Assembly: GCA_030666075.1 (NCBI GenBank)
Contig: DAOUYN010000031.1
Span: 1-7,827, forward strand
Direction of reading: 5' to 3'
DNA: 7,827 nucleotides
From: Actinomycetes bacterium
Lineage (GTDB): Bacteria; Actinomycetota; Aquicultoria; CAJVYJ01; JAUVQD01
Within the stretch, counting starts at the first letter, position 1, and every line of letters begins with the position of its first letter. Positions 1 through 7,827 of the stretch are shown one piece after another. The translations under genes were made by a program, and so were the position numbers. The notes beneath the pieces were generated by a model. It worked only from the letters and a program-made list of their open reading frames with translations, ran no database searches and was not told where the DNA came from.

Positions 1-44
1 TAATTGCGCCGTCTTTCACATGATGCAAGCTGCCTCTTGTTCAT
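1..44 (-). CDS. Possible 5' end of a gene running off the left edge
   Basis: On the minus strand an ATG at 44-42 opens a frame that stays open to the window edge, giving 14 residues (MNKRQLASCERRRN). A weak sigma-70-like promoter lies 35 bases upstream, at 107-79. There is no Shine-Dalgarno sequence and too few residues to assign a family. The frame is also open upstream of the ATG as far as about 122, so a different start, or chance openness, is possible. No function is proposed. Confidence 0.18.
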   Translation of the reverse strand, partial: MNKRQLASCERRRN

Positions 45-78
45 GGCAGCGGTTTTCGACCCTGTGTATACAAGCACA

Positions 79-107
79 AGAGTACCGTGTAGGGTAACTA
101 ACGTCAA
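79..107 (-). promoter_or_regulatory. Weak candidate sigma-70 promoter pointing left
   Basis: Read on the minus strand, TTGACG (107-102) is followed after a 17-base spacer by TACTCT (84-79). The -35 matches consensus at five of six positions. The -10 keeps only the TAnnnT skeleton. Transcription would start near 72 and lead into the possible gene start at 44. Spacing is ideal but the -10 is poor, so this is only a candidate. Confidence 0.25.
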
Positions 108-135
108 TACTTTTGGTTGTTATAAATTACCTTTT

Positions 136-302
136 TAGGCAATGGTTGATCTGCCTATTCAGGTAGGCCCAGGCGCCTAAGGGTACTCGGTGGGTCGAAC
201 TCCACCTGAAAGCGTTTCCCGGGAGGCAAATCGACCGACTTTCACGTGTTAGCTAGACAAGGCTACTCAAAGGTTTTTCTGCTGCCCAGAAACCAGACCT
301 TG
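136..302. repeat. Cluster of nested inverted repeats, candidate structured RNA
   Basis: Direct pairing by eye gives several helices in a row. TAGGCA (136-141) pairs with TGCCTA (152-157) around a 10-base loop. TTCAGGT (158-164) is exactly complementary to ACCTGAA (204-210). Inside these, GTA..CCC (163-170) can pair with GGGTAC (181-186), and GGTGG (189-193) with CCACC (202-206), which makes a possible three-way junction. TGAAAG (207-212) is complementary to CTTTCA (239-244) as an alternative partner. Further on, GGTTT..CTG pairs with CAG.AAACC (about 272-295), flanked by CAAGG near 259 and CCTTG near 298. Strand and function are unknown. The helices are short and could be partly chance. Confidence 0.35.
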
Positions 303-412
303 AAGTATGACTATGCATAGGGATGGCCCATATAGCACATTTTCACGGCAGTTTGAGGAGATCGTAGAATGAGGGTCTGGCCCCGCGCGATCCGGCGCAG
401 GTGCCCGGCGGT

Positions 413-724
413 CTAGCTGGAGCCGACCATGTCCCGCAGCTGCTGGTGAAGCTTTTTCGGCATCTTCATCTGGTCCGCAAGGTAAGAATGCGTGGATAAG
501 AGTTGCCCGACTGAGATCATATAGTCGCGTTTGAATTTCGACATCTGCGGTAACTGCGTCATCTTCTTTATATAGAAATTGCGAAAAGCCTTGAATAACT
601 CTTGCGAAACCTGCTCACGCGTCATATTGGTCGGCTTGATGACCGGCTCCACTAGGTTGTAATGCGACAGGTCCCAGTCCTCGATGTACGGCTCTAAGTC
701 TTTATAGATATCGGCATAGGCCAC
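413..724 (-). pseudogene. C-terminal part of BchE-like radical SAM gene, out of frame
   Basis: This open frame (GTG at 724, stop TAG at 415-413) encodes about 100 residues with no domain start of its own. Its first residues, YADIYKDLEPYIEDWDLSHY, continue exactly where the upstream frame breaks after LAFFLAIAPWP. The following stretch with NLVEPVIKP and MTREQ, then FRNFYIKK, resembles the C-terminal tail that follows the radical SAM barrel in BchE-type cobalamin radical SAM enzymes (family recall, not a search). I therefore read it as the tail of the adjacent gene, separated by a one-base frameshift, and not as an independent gene. The GTG start has no Shine-Dalgarno sequence and is just where the open frame begins. 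If the shift is a sequencing or assembly error, 1851-413 is one intact gene of about 480 residues. Confidence 0.75.
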
Positions 725-1851
725 GGAGCGATCGCCAGGAAAAAAGCCAAATCCGGGTTGTAGAATTGAGCCAACTTGGCGGTCTGCTTCATGGACTCGG
801 CCGTGTCGTCGGGCATGCCGAGAACGAACGAGGTCTCGGAAATGATGTTGTGCTCATTGATCAACTCAATGGCCCTTTTAGACTGCTCGACTTTGATATC
901 CTTGTTGAACTTCTTCAAGGTCTCGGCTGAGCCGGATTCAACCCCGACGTAAATATGTACGATTCCCGCTTTCCGATACAGATCCAAAATGGGCTCGTCG
1001 CGTAAGACATCGACGACCCGGGTCTCAAGGAGTATTTCCATCCCCAGGTCGGCCTCGATAAGCAAGTCGACCACGCGGCGCCACCGCTTTTCATCGGTAG
1101 CGGGCGATTCGTCGGCTATCATCGCCACATTGACGCCGTATTCGGCCTTGAGCATAGCCAGCTCGGCGACGAAATTCTCGGGACTTCGCGAGCGCCAAGA
1201 CTGCTCCCAGAACAGCTGCTGCGAGCAGAACGAGCACGCGGAGACGCAACCGCGGGCGAAGCCGACTACCGCCAGAGTAGAACCAGCGGTCGGCCTGTAT
1301 GTATATAGCGGCCAATCAATCAGATCCCAGGCCCTTGGCAAAGCATCTAGATCTTCAATGAACGGTCGAGACGGCGTCGTGATCACCGCGCCGTCGCTCC
1401 GGAAGGAGATTCCCTTGACCTCGGCCGGATCGCTCCCCGCCGCCAGACACTCCAACAGCTCCGGGAACGTCTCTTCGCCTTCGCCGCGGACGACGAAGTC
1501 CACTTCAGGATGGCCTTCAAGTATGTCTTCATAACAAAAGGTCGGGTGGACCCCGCCAAGGACCGTGGTTATTTCTCCGCTTATAGCCTTGGCTGTTTCC
1601 AGAACCTTCAGGCAATCATTGACTACCGCCGTAAAGCCGCCTGTGGCCACCACATCGGGCCGGCGGGCCTCGATGCGCTTGGCGATATCCTCGTGGGTAT
1701 CGAACATTGTCATCGCGTCGTAGATCTCGACTTCGTGACCGGCTGCCTGCAAAGACCCGGCCACATAGACCAGATTGAGCGGTAACCAGGTCCCGGCCGC
1801 CTCGACAACTCCGCAGTGGTACGGTGGTGTGATTAATAGAACTGATGCCAT
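694..1851 (-). CDS. BchE-like B12-binding radical SAM protein, N-terminal part (frameshifted)
   Basis: From the ATG at 1851-1849, residues about 2-130 form a B12-binding Rossmann-like domain: VLLITPPY, then PLNLVYVAGSL and AGHEVEIYDA, and GGVHPTF further on. The radical SAM barrel follows, with the 4Fe-4S motif CVSACSFC (C-x3-C-x2-C; Cys202, Cys206, Cys209), then GVESGS and FVLGMPDD. Family knowledge: such proteins use S-adenosylmethionine, an iron-sulfur cluster and often cobalamin for radical methylation or oxidative cyclisation; BchE itself forms the isocyclic ring of bacteriochlorophyll. No other bch gene is visible, so the substrate here is unknown. After APWP the frame shifts and a spurious seven-residue tail ends at 694; the real C-terminus continues in the other frame to 413. 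The chosen start fits the domain edge and lies 19 bases after the preceding gene's stop. A GTG at 1917 or ATG at 1911 would overlap that gene. Confidence 0.85.
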   Translation of the reverse strand: MASVLLITPPYHCGVVEAAGTWLPLNLVYVAGSLQAAGHEVEIYDAMTMFDTHEDIAKRIEARRPDVVATGGFTAVVNDCLKVLETAKAISGEITTVLGGVHPTFCYEDILEGHPEVDFVVRGEGEETFPELLECLAAGSDPAEVKGISFRSDGAVITTPSRPFIEDLDALPRAWDLIDWPLYTYRPTAGSTLAVVGFARGCVSACSFCSQQLFWEQSWRSRSPENFVAELAMLKAEYGVNVAMIADESPATDEKRWRRVVDLLIEADLGMEILLETRVVDVLRDEPILDLYRKAGIVHIYVGVESGSAETLKKFNKDIKVEQSKRAIELINEHNIISETSFVLGMPDDTAESMKQTAKLAQFYNPDLAFFLAIAPWPMPISIKT

Positions 1852-1870
1852 TTGTTTCGCCGGTCCGAGA

Positions 1871-2290
1871 TCAAGCTCGGCCGGCTCCCACCTTTCCGGG
1901 TCCTGGGACATGAGCACTCTCTAGGGAGGCTCTGAGCTCTTTGATTTTATTAGACAGTTGCCGCCACTTGTAGGCGCCGATGCCGACAACTGAAAGGATG
2001 ATGACGAACTTTAGGATCAGCGACGGTTCCTGGTTCTTATCGACAGCCGCCGCCCATTCAAAATCAGCGAATGTCAGCAGCCTGACGATCCCTCCGACGA
2101 CGATCCATGCTAGTGAAACCCGCGCTAGAACGGCCAACTTTAAATAACGATCGACGAAATACCGGATCGCTTCGACCTGGCCGGTCCGCTCAACGGTCCG
2201 GGCTAAGAAAAGAATGACTATCGCGCTTGTGAAAAAAAGCGCACTCGCGAGATCGTGGAAATAATTGTTCATCATTAGAAATAGCTGCAT
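1871..2290 (-). CDS. Unassigned three-helix membrane protein
   Basis: This 139-residue protein has three hydrophobic segments, at about residues 13-31, 51-73 and 90-107, followed by a charged helix (KWRQLSNKIKELRASLE) and a Gly/Pro-rich tail. It begins MQLFLMMNNYFHDLASALFF. The His-Asp before the first helix (His12) and an Arg at the end of the second (Arg70) are polar residues that could matter, but I do not recognise the family with confidence. A loose resemblance to small CopD/DUF2269-type membrane proteins is only an impression. The gene lies 54 bases after the DUF420-like gene and ends 19 bases before the radical SAM start, so the three are probably co-transcribed. It also has its own strong extended -10 sequence placed for leaderless initiation at the first ATG (2290-2288), which supports that start over the internal ATGs at residues 6 and 7. 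Confidence 0.7.
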   Translation of the reverse strand: MQLFLMMNNYFHDLASALFFTSAIVILFLARTVERTGQVEAIRYFVDRYLKLAVLARVSLAWIVVGGIVRLLTFADFEWAAAVDKNQEPSLILKFVIILSVVGIGAYKWRQLSNKIKELRASLESAHVPGPGKVGAGRA

Positions 2291-2305
2291 GGTTGAATTA
2301 TAGCA
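2291..2305 (-). promoter_or_regulatory. Extended -10 promoter, predicted leaderless start
   Basis: On the minus strand TGCTATAAT (2305-2297) is a perfect extended -10 element (TGn plus TATAAT). It ends six bases before the ATG at 2290-2288. Transcription normally starts about seven bases after the -10, which places +1 on the A of that ATG. No clear -35 sits at 16-18 bases, as expected for an extended -10 promoter. No Shine-Dalgarno sequence fits in the six-base gap. The mRNA is therefore predicted to lack a 5' leader. Confidence 0.6.
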
Positions 2306-2344
2306 TACGAACAGAAGCGTTTTCCGCCCAAACAGGCTGCTCGG

Positions 2345-2851
2345 TCAGGTCGGAACGACTACAAAGACCCACAAGTAAAAGATGACGCCGGTTAAGGCCG
2401 CGCCGAAAAAAACCAGCAAACTGCGATGGCCGGCCAACTGATGTACGGTCCGGTCAGATGACTTCATCGCCCAGGCCCCGCTCGTGCGCGTGAACGCATA
2501 GCCAGTGTAAAGTTGCCTCGCTCCCAACCAGATGGCGGCCATAGCTAATACCGAATGAACCAAGCCGATTCCCAGGTAGACAAGGTTGAATACTGAGAAT
2601 GTATCGCTGCCCAGGGGCGGAAAGCCTTCGACCAGATTGTGAATGACGTAGATAAGGACAAAGACAGCGACGACTTCATAAGCGACCAGCATCACGATCC
2701 TATGGGCCGCTCCACGGTGCCGTTTCGCCAACCAAAACCCGCCGAGACCCAGCGGCACCAAGAGCAACAGCGAAACAAGCAACAGATCGGACAGGAAGCC
2801 GGCCCGCGTACCGACGAATCCCTCGTGTCCGCCAAAAATCGTCTCGATCAT
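2345..2851 (-). CDS. DUF420-like four-helix membrane protein
   Basis: This 168-residue integral membrane protein has four predicted helices, at about residues 20-41, 52-72, 88-110 and 143-165. A His sits at or near an end of each conserved block: AAHRIVM (His50), YVIHNLVEG (His71), GLVHSVLAM (His99) and AGHRSL (His142), with the final helix reading LTGVIFYLWVFVV. The HR..M, internal His and GHR pattern, the length and the helix number match the DUF420 family as I recall it; YozB/CtaM proteins of that family support haem-copper (aa3) oxidase function in Firmicutes. The His residues are candidate haem or metal ligands, by inference. The ATG at 2851-2849 is preceded by GAGAGCGAA, a poor Shine-Dalgarno sequence. 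The gene leads a minus-strand run and diverges from the methyltransferase gene at 2973. Another four-helix family with paired histidines cannot be excluded. Confidence 0.6.
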   Translation of the reverse strand: MIETIFGGHEGFVGTRAGFLSDLLLVSLLLLVPLGLGGFWLAKRHRGAAHRIVMLVAYEVVAVFVLIYVIHNLVEGFPPLGSDTFSVFNLVYLGIGLVHSVLAMAAIWLGARQLYTGYAFTRTSGAWAMKSSDRTVHQLAGHRSLLVFFGAALTGVIFYLWVFVVVPT

Positions 2852-2895
2852 TTCGCTCTCGTGCCCGTATCTTGGTCGACTTTACTCATTGCTTG

Positions 2896-2901
2896 ATTTT
2901 A
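2896..2901 (-). promoter_or_regulatory. Candidate -10 element for the DUF420-like gene
   Basis: Read on the minus strand this is TAAAAT, five of six matches to TATAAT, 44 bases upstream of the ATG at 2851. No good -35 stands 16-18 bases further upstream. It is the best -10 match in the 121-base divergent region for this direction, but the evidence is weak. Confidence 0.3.
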
Positions 2902-2937
2902 GCATGAAGGTCTGTGGGTGGACTGCTCCTGCGAGCA

Positions 2938-2966
2938 TTGACAGTATTTTTCTCGTCGGTTACGTT
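2938..2966 (+). promoter_or_regulatory. Promoter with consensus -35, predicted leaderless start
   Basis: TTGACA (2938-2943) is a perfect -35. After a 17-base spacer comes TACGTT (2961-2966), which keeps the TAnnnT core of a -10. Six bases later is the ATG at 2973-2975, so +1 would fall on or next to the start codon. The region just upstream of the ATG has no Shine-Dalgarno sequence, consistent with a leaderless transcript. Confidence 0.5.
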
Positions 2967-2972
2967 ACGTTT

Positions 2973-3671
2973 ATGACAAGCCCGAAACTCGTCTCCCGAA
3001 CGCTTTTAGCAGTCTTAGCGCTGGCGCCGATGTTCTTTATTGGCGACTTTTATCAGCACTTCTACGCCTACCTCACCGGTAATGTGATCACCCGCATCAT
3101 CACCGAGCAGTGGCATATCGTCGTGCTCAATATCTTGCTTTTCTCGGCCTTCCTGATCCCGCTTTCGTTCCGTCGAAAAGCGAAATGGACTGAGTATAGT
3201 CTGGTGACGGCCTTCTTTGTCTCGCTCTTCATCGAGATGTACGGCATCCCGCTGACCATCTTGTTCGCCTCGAAGTATTTCTACACTTTAGGGGAGAGCG
3301 CTCCGCCGCATGTCGTTGAATTCGACTTGTTCGGCGTGGGCTTCGGCATGGACGCCGCCATGGCCTACGGCGCCGTCTTGATGACCATCGGAGCAGCGCT
3401 GATCATGATCGGCTGGATCACACTGTATATAAACGTCCGGAAAGGCAACTTTGTCACCAGCGGGATCTACGCTTACTCAAGGCACCCGCAATACCTGGGC
3501 TTTATCCTGATCATCTTAGGCTGGTTCATCGGCTGGCCGACTCTGATATCCCTGATCTTTGTGCCCGTCCTGATCTATAAGTACGTCCGTGTCTGTGTCA
3601 CCGAAGAAAAGGAGATCGGCGGCACACCAGAGTACCGGACGTACAAAGAATCCGTCCCCTTCTTCGTCTAG
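2973..3671 (+). CDS. ICMT/PEMT-like membrane methyltransferase
   Basis: The 232-residue protein has about five to six membrane helices and the family signature at its C-terminal end: GIYAYSRHPQYLGF (about residues 164-177), with the RHPQY core at 170-174, then a hydrophobic hairpin and EEKEI (211-215) followed by Y..Y. This is the S-adenosylmethionine-binding and catalytic region of the isoprenylcysteine carboxyl methyltransferase / phospholipid methyltransferase (PEMT-like) superfamily. In bacteria the acceptor is often unknown and may be a lipid or other hydrophobic molecule. The N-terminal 120 residues are an additional membrane region. The frame is open from a TTG at 2889, but the ATG at 2973 is preferred because it opens a basic, signal-anchor-like N-terminus and sits exactly downstream of a good promoter. 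It is followed by a 137-base gap before copA, so it may be a single-gene unit. Confidence 0.8.
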   Translation: MTSPKLVSRTLLAVLALAPMFFIGDFYQHFYAYLTGNVITRIITEQWHIVVLNILLFSAFLIPLSFRRKAKWTEYSLVTAFFVSLFIEMYGIPLTILFASKYFYTLGESAPPHVVEFDLFGVGFGMDAAMAYGAVLMTIGAALIMIGWITLYINVRKGNFVTSGIYAYSRHPQYLGFILIILGWFIGWPTLISLIFVPVLIYKYVRVCVTEEKEIGGTPEYRTYKESVPFFV

Positions 3672-3699
3672 AGGCTGCCGGAGAAGCGCGGTCCCGCCA

Positions 3700-3729
3700 T
3701 TGACACAGGCACTCGCGCCGGTTTAGAAC
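3700..3729 (+). promoter_or_regulatory. Candidate copA promoter
   Basis: TTGACA (3700-3705), a perfect -35, is followed after 18 bases by TAGAAC (3724-3729), four of six matches to the -10. Transcription would start near 3736, leaving a leader of about 73 bases before the copA ATG. A second -10-like word, TAGAAT (3774-3779), has TTGATA (3748-3753) 20 bases upstream, an overlong spacer as seen in some MerR-family promoters, but I see no matching dyad between the elements. The imperfect palindrome ATCGAGCTTGAT (3741-3752) just downstream of the predicted start could be an operator. Confidence 0.4.
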
Positions 3730-3794
3730 TATCCTTAGTGATCGAGCTTGATAGCCAAAAAGCGGCGCACGGGTAGAATCAGACCGACTCCGAC

Positions 3795-3803
3795 GAAAGG
3801 TGG
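3795..3803 (+). promoter_or_regulatory. Ribosome binding site that sets the copA start
   Basis: GAAAGGTGG (3795-3803) lies a normal distance before the ATG at 3809. The alternative GTG start at 3800 is inside this purine-rich site, so it is unlikely to be used. Confidence 0.55.
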
Positions 3804-3808
3804 CGGAT

Positions 3809-6082
3809 ATGCCCCAGAACGCTTCGGAACACGATGACCGCGAAGTCGCCTTCCCGGTCCTGGGGATGCACTGTGCTTCGTGCGCACTGAAGGTCGAGAA
3901 ATCCCTTAATGAGACTCCCGGCGTCGAAGAGGCCACGGTCAACCTGGCCACCGAACAGGCCCATATAAAATACCGCTCTACGGTCACTAACGTTGAGGCC
4001 TTGGGGGCACGGGTCAAGGATATCGGGTACGAGGCGGTCTTGCCGGAGCCGCAGGCCGCGCCCGGCGCGGATGCCGCAATCCGCGACCGTGAACGGGAGT
4101 ACCGGGAAGCTGAATACAATGACTTGAGACTGAAACTCATCGTCTCGGCCGCCCTGAGCGTGATCCTCCTCTTCGGGAGCATGCCCCATCTTTTCGGGTT
4201 CGTGCCCGAGTGGCTATCGGCGCCCGTGACCCTGCTTGTCCTGGCCGTCCCGGTCCAATTCTGGGCGGGAGCGCAGTTCTACCGAGGCGCGTTAGCGGCG
4301 GCCAGGCACAGAACGACCAACATGGATACCCTGATCGCCCTCGGTACTTCCGCGGCCTTCGGATACAGCACGATGGTGGCGCTCTTCCCGCAGCTCTTCC
4401 CGCCTGAAGTCCGCGGACAGGTCTATTTCGACACTGCCGCCTTCATCATCACACTAATACTGCTAGGGCGACTCCTGGAGGCCCGCGCCAAGGGGCGCAC
4501 ATCCGAAGCGATCAAGAAGCTTATCGGCCTCCAGCCAAAAACGGCCCGCGTGTTCAAAGAGGGCCAAGAGGTCGACGTACCAATCTCCTCTGTGAAAGTC
4601 GGCGACATCATCATCGTCCGGCCGGGCGAGCGGATCCCGGTCGACGGGGCCGTAGTCGAAGGCGAGTCCCGGATCGACGAGTCCATGCTCACTGGAGAGA
4701 GCTTGCCGGTCACGAAACGTCCGGATGATGAAGTCGTGGGCGCGACAATCAATGGTACGGGAGCCTTTAAGATGGAAGCTCGGCGGGTAGGCGCGGATAC
4801 GGCCTTGGCTCAGATAATAAAGATGGTCGAGGATGCCCAAGGGTCCAAAGCGCCGATCCAGCGCTTAGCGGACCTTATCGCCAGCTATTTTGTCCCGGCT
4901 GTCCTCGCTATCGCGACCGTCACGTTTATCGTCTGGTATATCTTCGGCCCGGAGCCGACGCTCACTTTTGCCCTGCTCAATTTCGTCGCGGTCTTGATAA
5001 TAGCCTGCCCGTGCGCGCTCGGGCTGGCCACGCCGACGGCCATCATGGTCGGCACCGGCAAAGGCGCGGAAAGCGGTGTCCTCATAAAGGGCGGCGAAAC
5101 GCTGGAGACCGTCCACCGGCTCGACTCGGTGGTCTTCGACAAGACCGGGACGCTGACCAAGGGCGAACCCGCGGTCACCGACGTGGTGACAACCGGTGCC
5201 GTCGATGCCGCGGAGCTTATTCGGCTGGCCGCTTCGGTCGAGCGGTTCTCCGAACACCCGCTGGCGACGGCGATCGTTGCCAAGGGGAACGCCGCCGGCT
5301 CGGCTCTCGTGGACCCGGTCGGATTCAACGCTATCGCCGGCCACGGTATCGAGGCCACAGTAGACGGACGCCACATCGTCGCGGGTTCCGCCAGATTAAT
5401 GACCGATGCCGGCCATGGATTGGGAGCTGCGGAGCAGGCCGGCGAGCGACTGGCTGAAGACGGAAAGACCGTGGTGTTCGTGGCTATCGACCGCTCGATC
5501 GCCGGGGTCATCGGGATCGCGGATACGATAAGAGACGGCTCCCGCGAGGCGGTCGAGACTCTGCATGGTCTGGGCTTAGAAGTCATCATGATCACGGGCG
5601 ACAATGAAAAGACAGCCCAGGCGATTGCCGCGGAGGTCGGCATCGACCGGGTCCTGGCCCAAGTCTTGCCGGAAGATAAGCAAGCAGAAGTGAGAAAGCT
5701 CCAAGCAGAGGGCAAAATGGTAGCCATGGTCGGGGATGGTATCAACGACGCACCCGCCCTGGCTCAAGCCGATGTCGGCATCGCCATCGGCGCCGGGACC
5801 GACATAGCTATCGAGGCCTCGGACATCACGCTGGTCCGGGATGACCTGCGCCTGGTGCCCGGAGCGATCGACTTGAGCCGGCGGACTATTCGAACTATCA
5901 AGCAAAACCTTTTCTTTGCTTTCGTCTATAACACCGCCCTGATACCGCTGGCGGCCGGCGTTTTCTATCCCTTCTTCGGAATCACGCTGAGTCCGGTTTT
6001 CGCCGCCTTTGCGATGGCCTCCAGCTCGATTTCGGTCATCACTAATTCGCTGCGTTTGCGCAGCTACAAGATGCCGGTCTAG
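3809..6082 (+). CDS. copA: Cu(+)-exporting P1B-type ATPase
   Basis: This 757-residue pump couples ATP hydrolysis to export of cuprous ions across the cytoplasmic membrane. In order it has: an N-terminal heavy-metal-associated domain (about 12-78) with GMHCASC (Cys22, Cys25); two N-terminal plus six core membrane helices; the actuator motif TGES (295-298); the ion-binding CPC (400-402) in helix 6; the phosphorylation site DKTGT (Asp444); the nucleotide-domain SEHPL (His483); TGDN (596-599); and the hinge GDGIND (642-647). The last two helices carry YN (707-708) and MASSS (736-740), which with CPC define the Cu(+)-selective P1B-1 group; Zn/Cd pumps have other residues there. Length and motifs are complete, so it should be functional. 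It has one metal-binding domain, as is common. No copper regulator or chaperone gene is in the window. The start is set by the Shine-Dalgarno site just upstream. Confidence 0.95.
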   Translation: MPQNASEHDDREVAFPVLGMHCASCALKVEKSLNETPGVEEATVNLATEQAHIKYRSTVTNVEALGARVKDIGYEAVLPEPQAAPGADAAIRDREREYREAEYNDLRLKLIVSAALSVILLFGSMPHLFGFVPEWLSAPVTLLVLAVPVQFWAGAQFYRGALAAARHRTTNMDTLIALGTSAAFGYSTMVALFPQLFPPEVRGQVYFDTAAFIITLILLGRLLEARAKGRTSEAIKKLIGLQPKTARVFKEGQEVDVPISSVKVGDIIIVRPGERIPVDGAVVEGESRIDESMLTGESLPVTKRPDDEVVGATINGTGAFKMEARRVGADTALAQIIKMVEDAQGSKAPIQRLADLIASYFVPAVLAIATVTFIVWYIFGPEPTLTFALLNFVAVLIIACPCALGLATPTAIMVGTGKGAESGVLIKGGETLETVHRLDSVVFDKTGTLTKGEPAVTDVVTTGAVDAAELIRLAASVERFSEHPLATAIVAKGNAAGSALVDPVGFNAIAGHGIEATVDGRHIVAGSARLMTDAGHGLGAAEQAGERLAEDGKTVVFVAIDRSIAGVIGIADTIRDGSREAVETLHGLGLEVIMITGDNEKTAQAIAAEVGIDRVLAQVLPEDKQAEVRKLQAEGKMVAMVGDGINDAPALAQADVGIAIGAGTDIAIEASDITLVRDDLRLVPGAIDLSRRTIRTIKQNLFFAFVYNTALIPLAAGVFYPFFGITLSPVFAAFAMASSSISVITNSLRLRSYKMPV

Positions 6083-7827
6083 GATGGCTGAGCGTCTCGT
6101 CGATATCGCCTCATTCATGAATCCGATCCTAGCCCACATCGTCCGGGGCCGACTCGAGGCCTCGGGAATCGAGAGCTGGCTGGCGAATGACACGATCTTC
6201 GGGGTCCACCCGGCTCACGCCTGGATAGACGGGGGCGTGAAAGTGCGGGTCCGCGAGTCGGATGTCGAGCGCGCCACCGCCCTGCTGAAAGAAGCAGAGG
6301 AGAACCCGGCCGACCCCATCGATGAGGAGAACTTTCCTGAGGATTAATTCCCTATTGAGAGTTCGATCTCTTCTTCTACCGGCGCTGTCACAGTCGGCCG
6401 CGGCCGATAAGACCGCGGTCTAGCCGCCGGAGTCTGCACGGGGTTCACGACGGTCAATGTCGCCGTGCCGACAAGCTCTCCCAAGCCCTCTTGAGAAGCG
6501 GCCGCAAAGACTATGACTTGGCCCGCAGCGACAGCCGTGATCACACCATTCGACGCGGCGACGGCAAAATGGCTGTCTGAAACGGCCCACTCGACCGCCG
6601 GTGTCGAGGTCTCTCCATCGGCATCTAGACCGATAACCGCGAACCCGGCGCTCTGTCCGACCGTCAGAGTGAAAAGTGAGGGTTTCACGGCCAGCTCTAT
6701 AAGGACCGGAGTCGGAGTGGTCGATGGGGCCGGTTCTTGTGCTGCCTGTGTAGTCCTTGTAGTTGCAGCCATCTTGATGCTTGCCGTCTCCCCCGCACTC
6801 TCTCTCGACCCAGGAGCCGATTCCCGGGCAGCGGCCGCGACTACCCCATCGCCGCCTTTTGCGCCGGAAAAGAAAAGGAGTCTGCCAAAGCCGTAACCCG
6901 TGCCGACCAGAAGTAACAGCACCGCGACGACAAACAAAGCCTGATGGCTCGAGGCCGGTAGGAAGCGGCGCCAGTCTACCGGCACCCGCCGGGGCGCCTC
7001 CGGAGGCTCTTGCCGGTTCGCCCGTTCCCGCCTGAGCGCTTCCCTGGGCCCATCGTCGGCATCTTTAGATGCCCTATCGCTTCCCGGGACAGCAGGCGCG
7101 GCTAAACGCGTATCGCGGCGCATGAGCGTCGGGCGGGCGTCGATAGAAAGCGGGAGCTGCGCCGATCGATCATCCCAAATAGAAAGTGCGGCCGACAACT
7201 CCCGCCCACTCGCATAGCGCTCGCCACGATCCTTCTTGAGCAGCTTCAGGATCATGTCGGCTATCTCTGGAGGGACGGCCGGGTTGACCATCGCCGGGCT
7301 AATGGCTTTCTCATACACATGACGGTGCATTGTCACCATTGGATTGTCGCCCGTGAACGGAAGGCGCCCGGTGATGAGCTCGAAGAATACAACGCCCAGC
7401 GCATACAGATCTGTCCGGGCATCGACGGGATCCCCTTGGGACTGCTCTGGCGACATGTACTCTGCCGTCCCGATGCCGGCGCTCCCGCTCCTAGTAGCTT
7501 GCGAGCCCTCCAGCATCTTAACGATGCCGAAATCGGTGATGACTGCTTGATCATCGGGCGTCAACAGGATATTGCTGGGCTTGATGTCGCGGTGGACGAT
7601 CTTGCGATCATGGGCGTGATCGAGCCCCTCAGCCACCTGCCGTATCAAAGCGACGGCTCGGGGTAGAGGTAACCCGGTATTTCCGCCCAAGAGCTCCTGC
7701 AGTGAACCGCCTTGGACAAACTCCATGGCCAAAAAGAACCAGTCTGCGGCCCGGCCAAAATCGTAGACTTGGACGATATTCGGGTGACGCAGCCCGGCAA
7801 CGGCTGTCGCCTCGCGCTTAAAGCGGT

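Larger units (their letters stand above)
1..412. other. Non-coding region, AT-richer, with nested inverted repeats
   Basis: No frame holds a convincing gene. By count 172 of the first 360 bases are G or C, clearly lower than the coding DNA to the right; bases 361-412 then become very GC-rich. The segment contains a cluster of complementary stretches at 136-302, a 10-bp palindrome CTATGCATAG at 311-320, and a 7-base pair of complementary words, CCAGACC near 293-299 and GGTCTGG near 374-380. None of the sequence signatures of tmRNA, RNase P RNA, SRP RNA or the common riboswitches was recognised. It lies beyond the 3' end of the broken radical SAM gene. No U-tailed hairpin marks a terminator for that gene. 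Confidence 0.6.

Overview
This is a stretch of bacterial chromosome with compact, GC-rich genes on both strands. The taxon cannot be fixed from the sequence. A PknB-type kinase and two apparently leaderless genes would fit an actinobacterial or Chloroflexota-like lineage, but this is inference. I see no IS element, CRISPR array, rRNA, convincing tRNA or phage gene.

Layout: (1) 1-412 has no supportable long gene. It is less GC-rich than the rest (172 of the first 360 bases are G or C by my count) and holds a run of nested inverted repeats at about 136-302. A weak leftward promoter and a possible gene start lie at the left edge. (2) 413-2851, minus strand, reads in transcription order: a four-helix DUF420-like membrane protein (2851-2345), an unassigned three-helix membrane protein (2290-1871), and a BchE-type B12-binding radical SAM protein (1851-413). 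The radical SAM gene is broken by a one-base frameshift near 718-745. (3) 2973-3671, plus strand, is an isoprenylcysteine carboxyl methyltransferase/phospholipid methyltransferase-like membrane enzyme, divergent from the DUF420 gene. (4) 3809-6347, plus strand, is a complete P1B-type Cu(+)-exporting ATPase (copA) followed after one base by a small DUF2007-like protein. (5) 6344-7827, minus strand, is a membrane-anchored Ser/Thr kinase running off the right edge, with a Big_2-like Ig-fold ectodomain in place of the usual PASTA repeats. Its stop codon overlaps that of the DUF2007 gene.

How they may work together: CopA removes cuprous ions from the cytoplasm, and the DUF2007 protein is probably co-translated with it. 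DUF420 proteins (YozB/CtaM type) are linked to haem-copper oxidase maturation, so copper or haem handling at the membrane is a possible theme, but this rests on proximity alone. The methyltransferase and kinase have no visible substrate in the window. The best second looks are the two promoters whose -10 elements end six bases before an ATG (predicted leaderless mRNAs), the radical SAM frameshift, the structured non-coding segment and the kinase architecture. I do not see a clear new multi-gene system.
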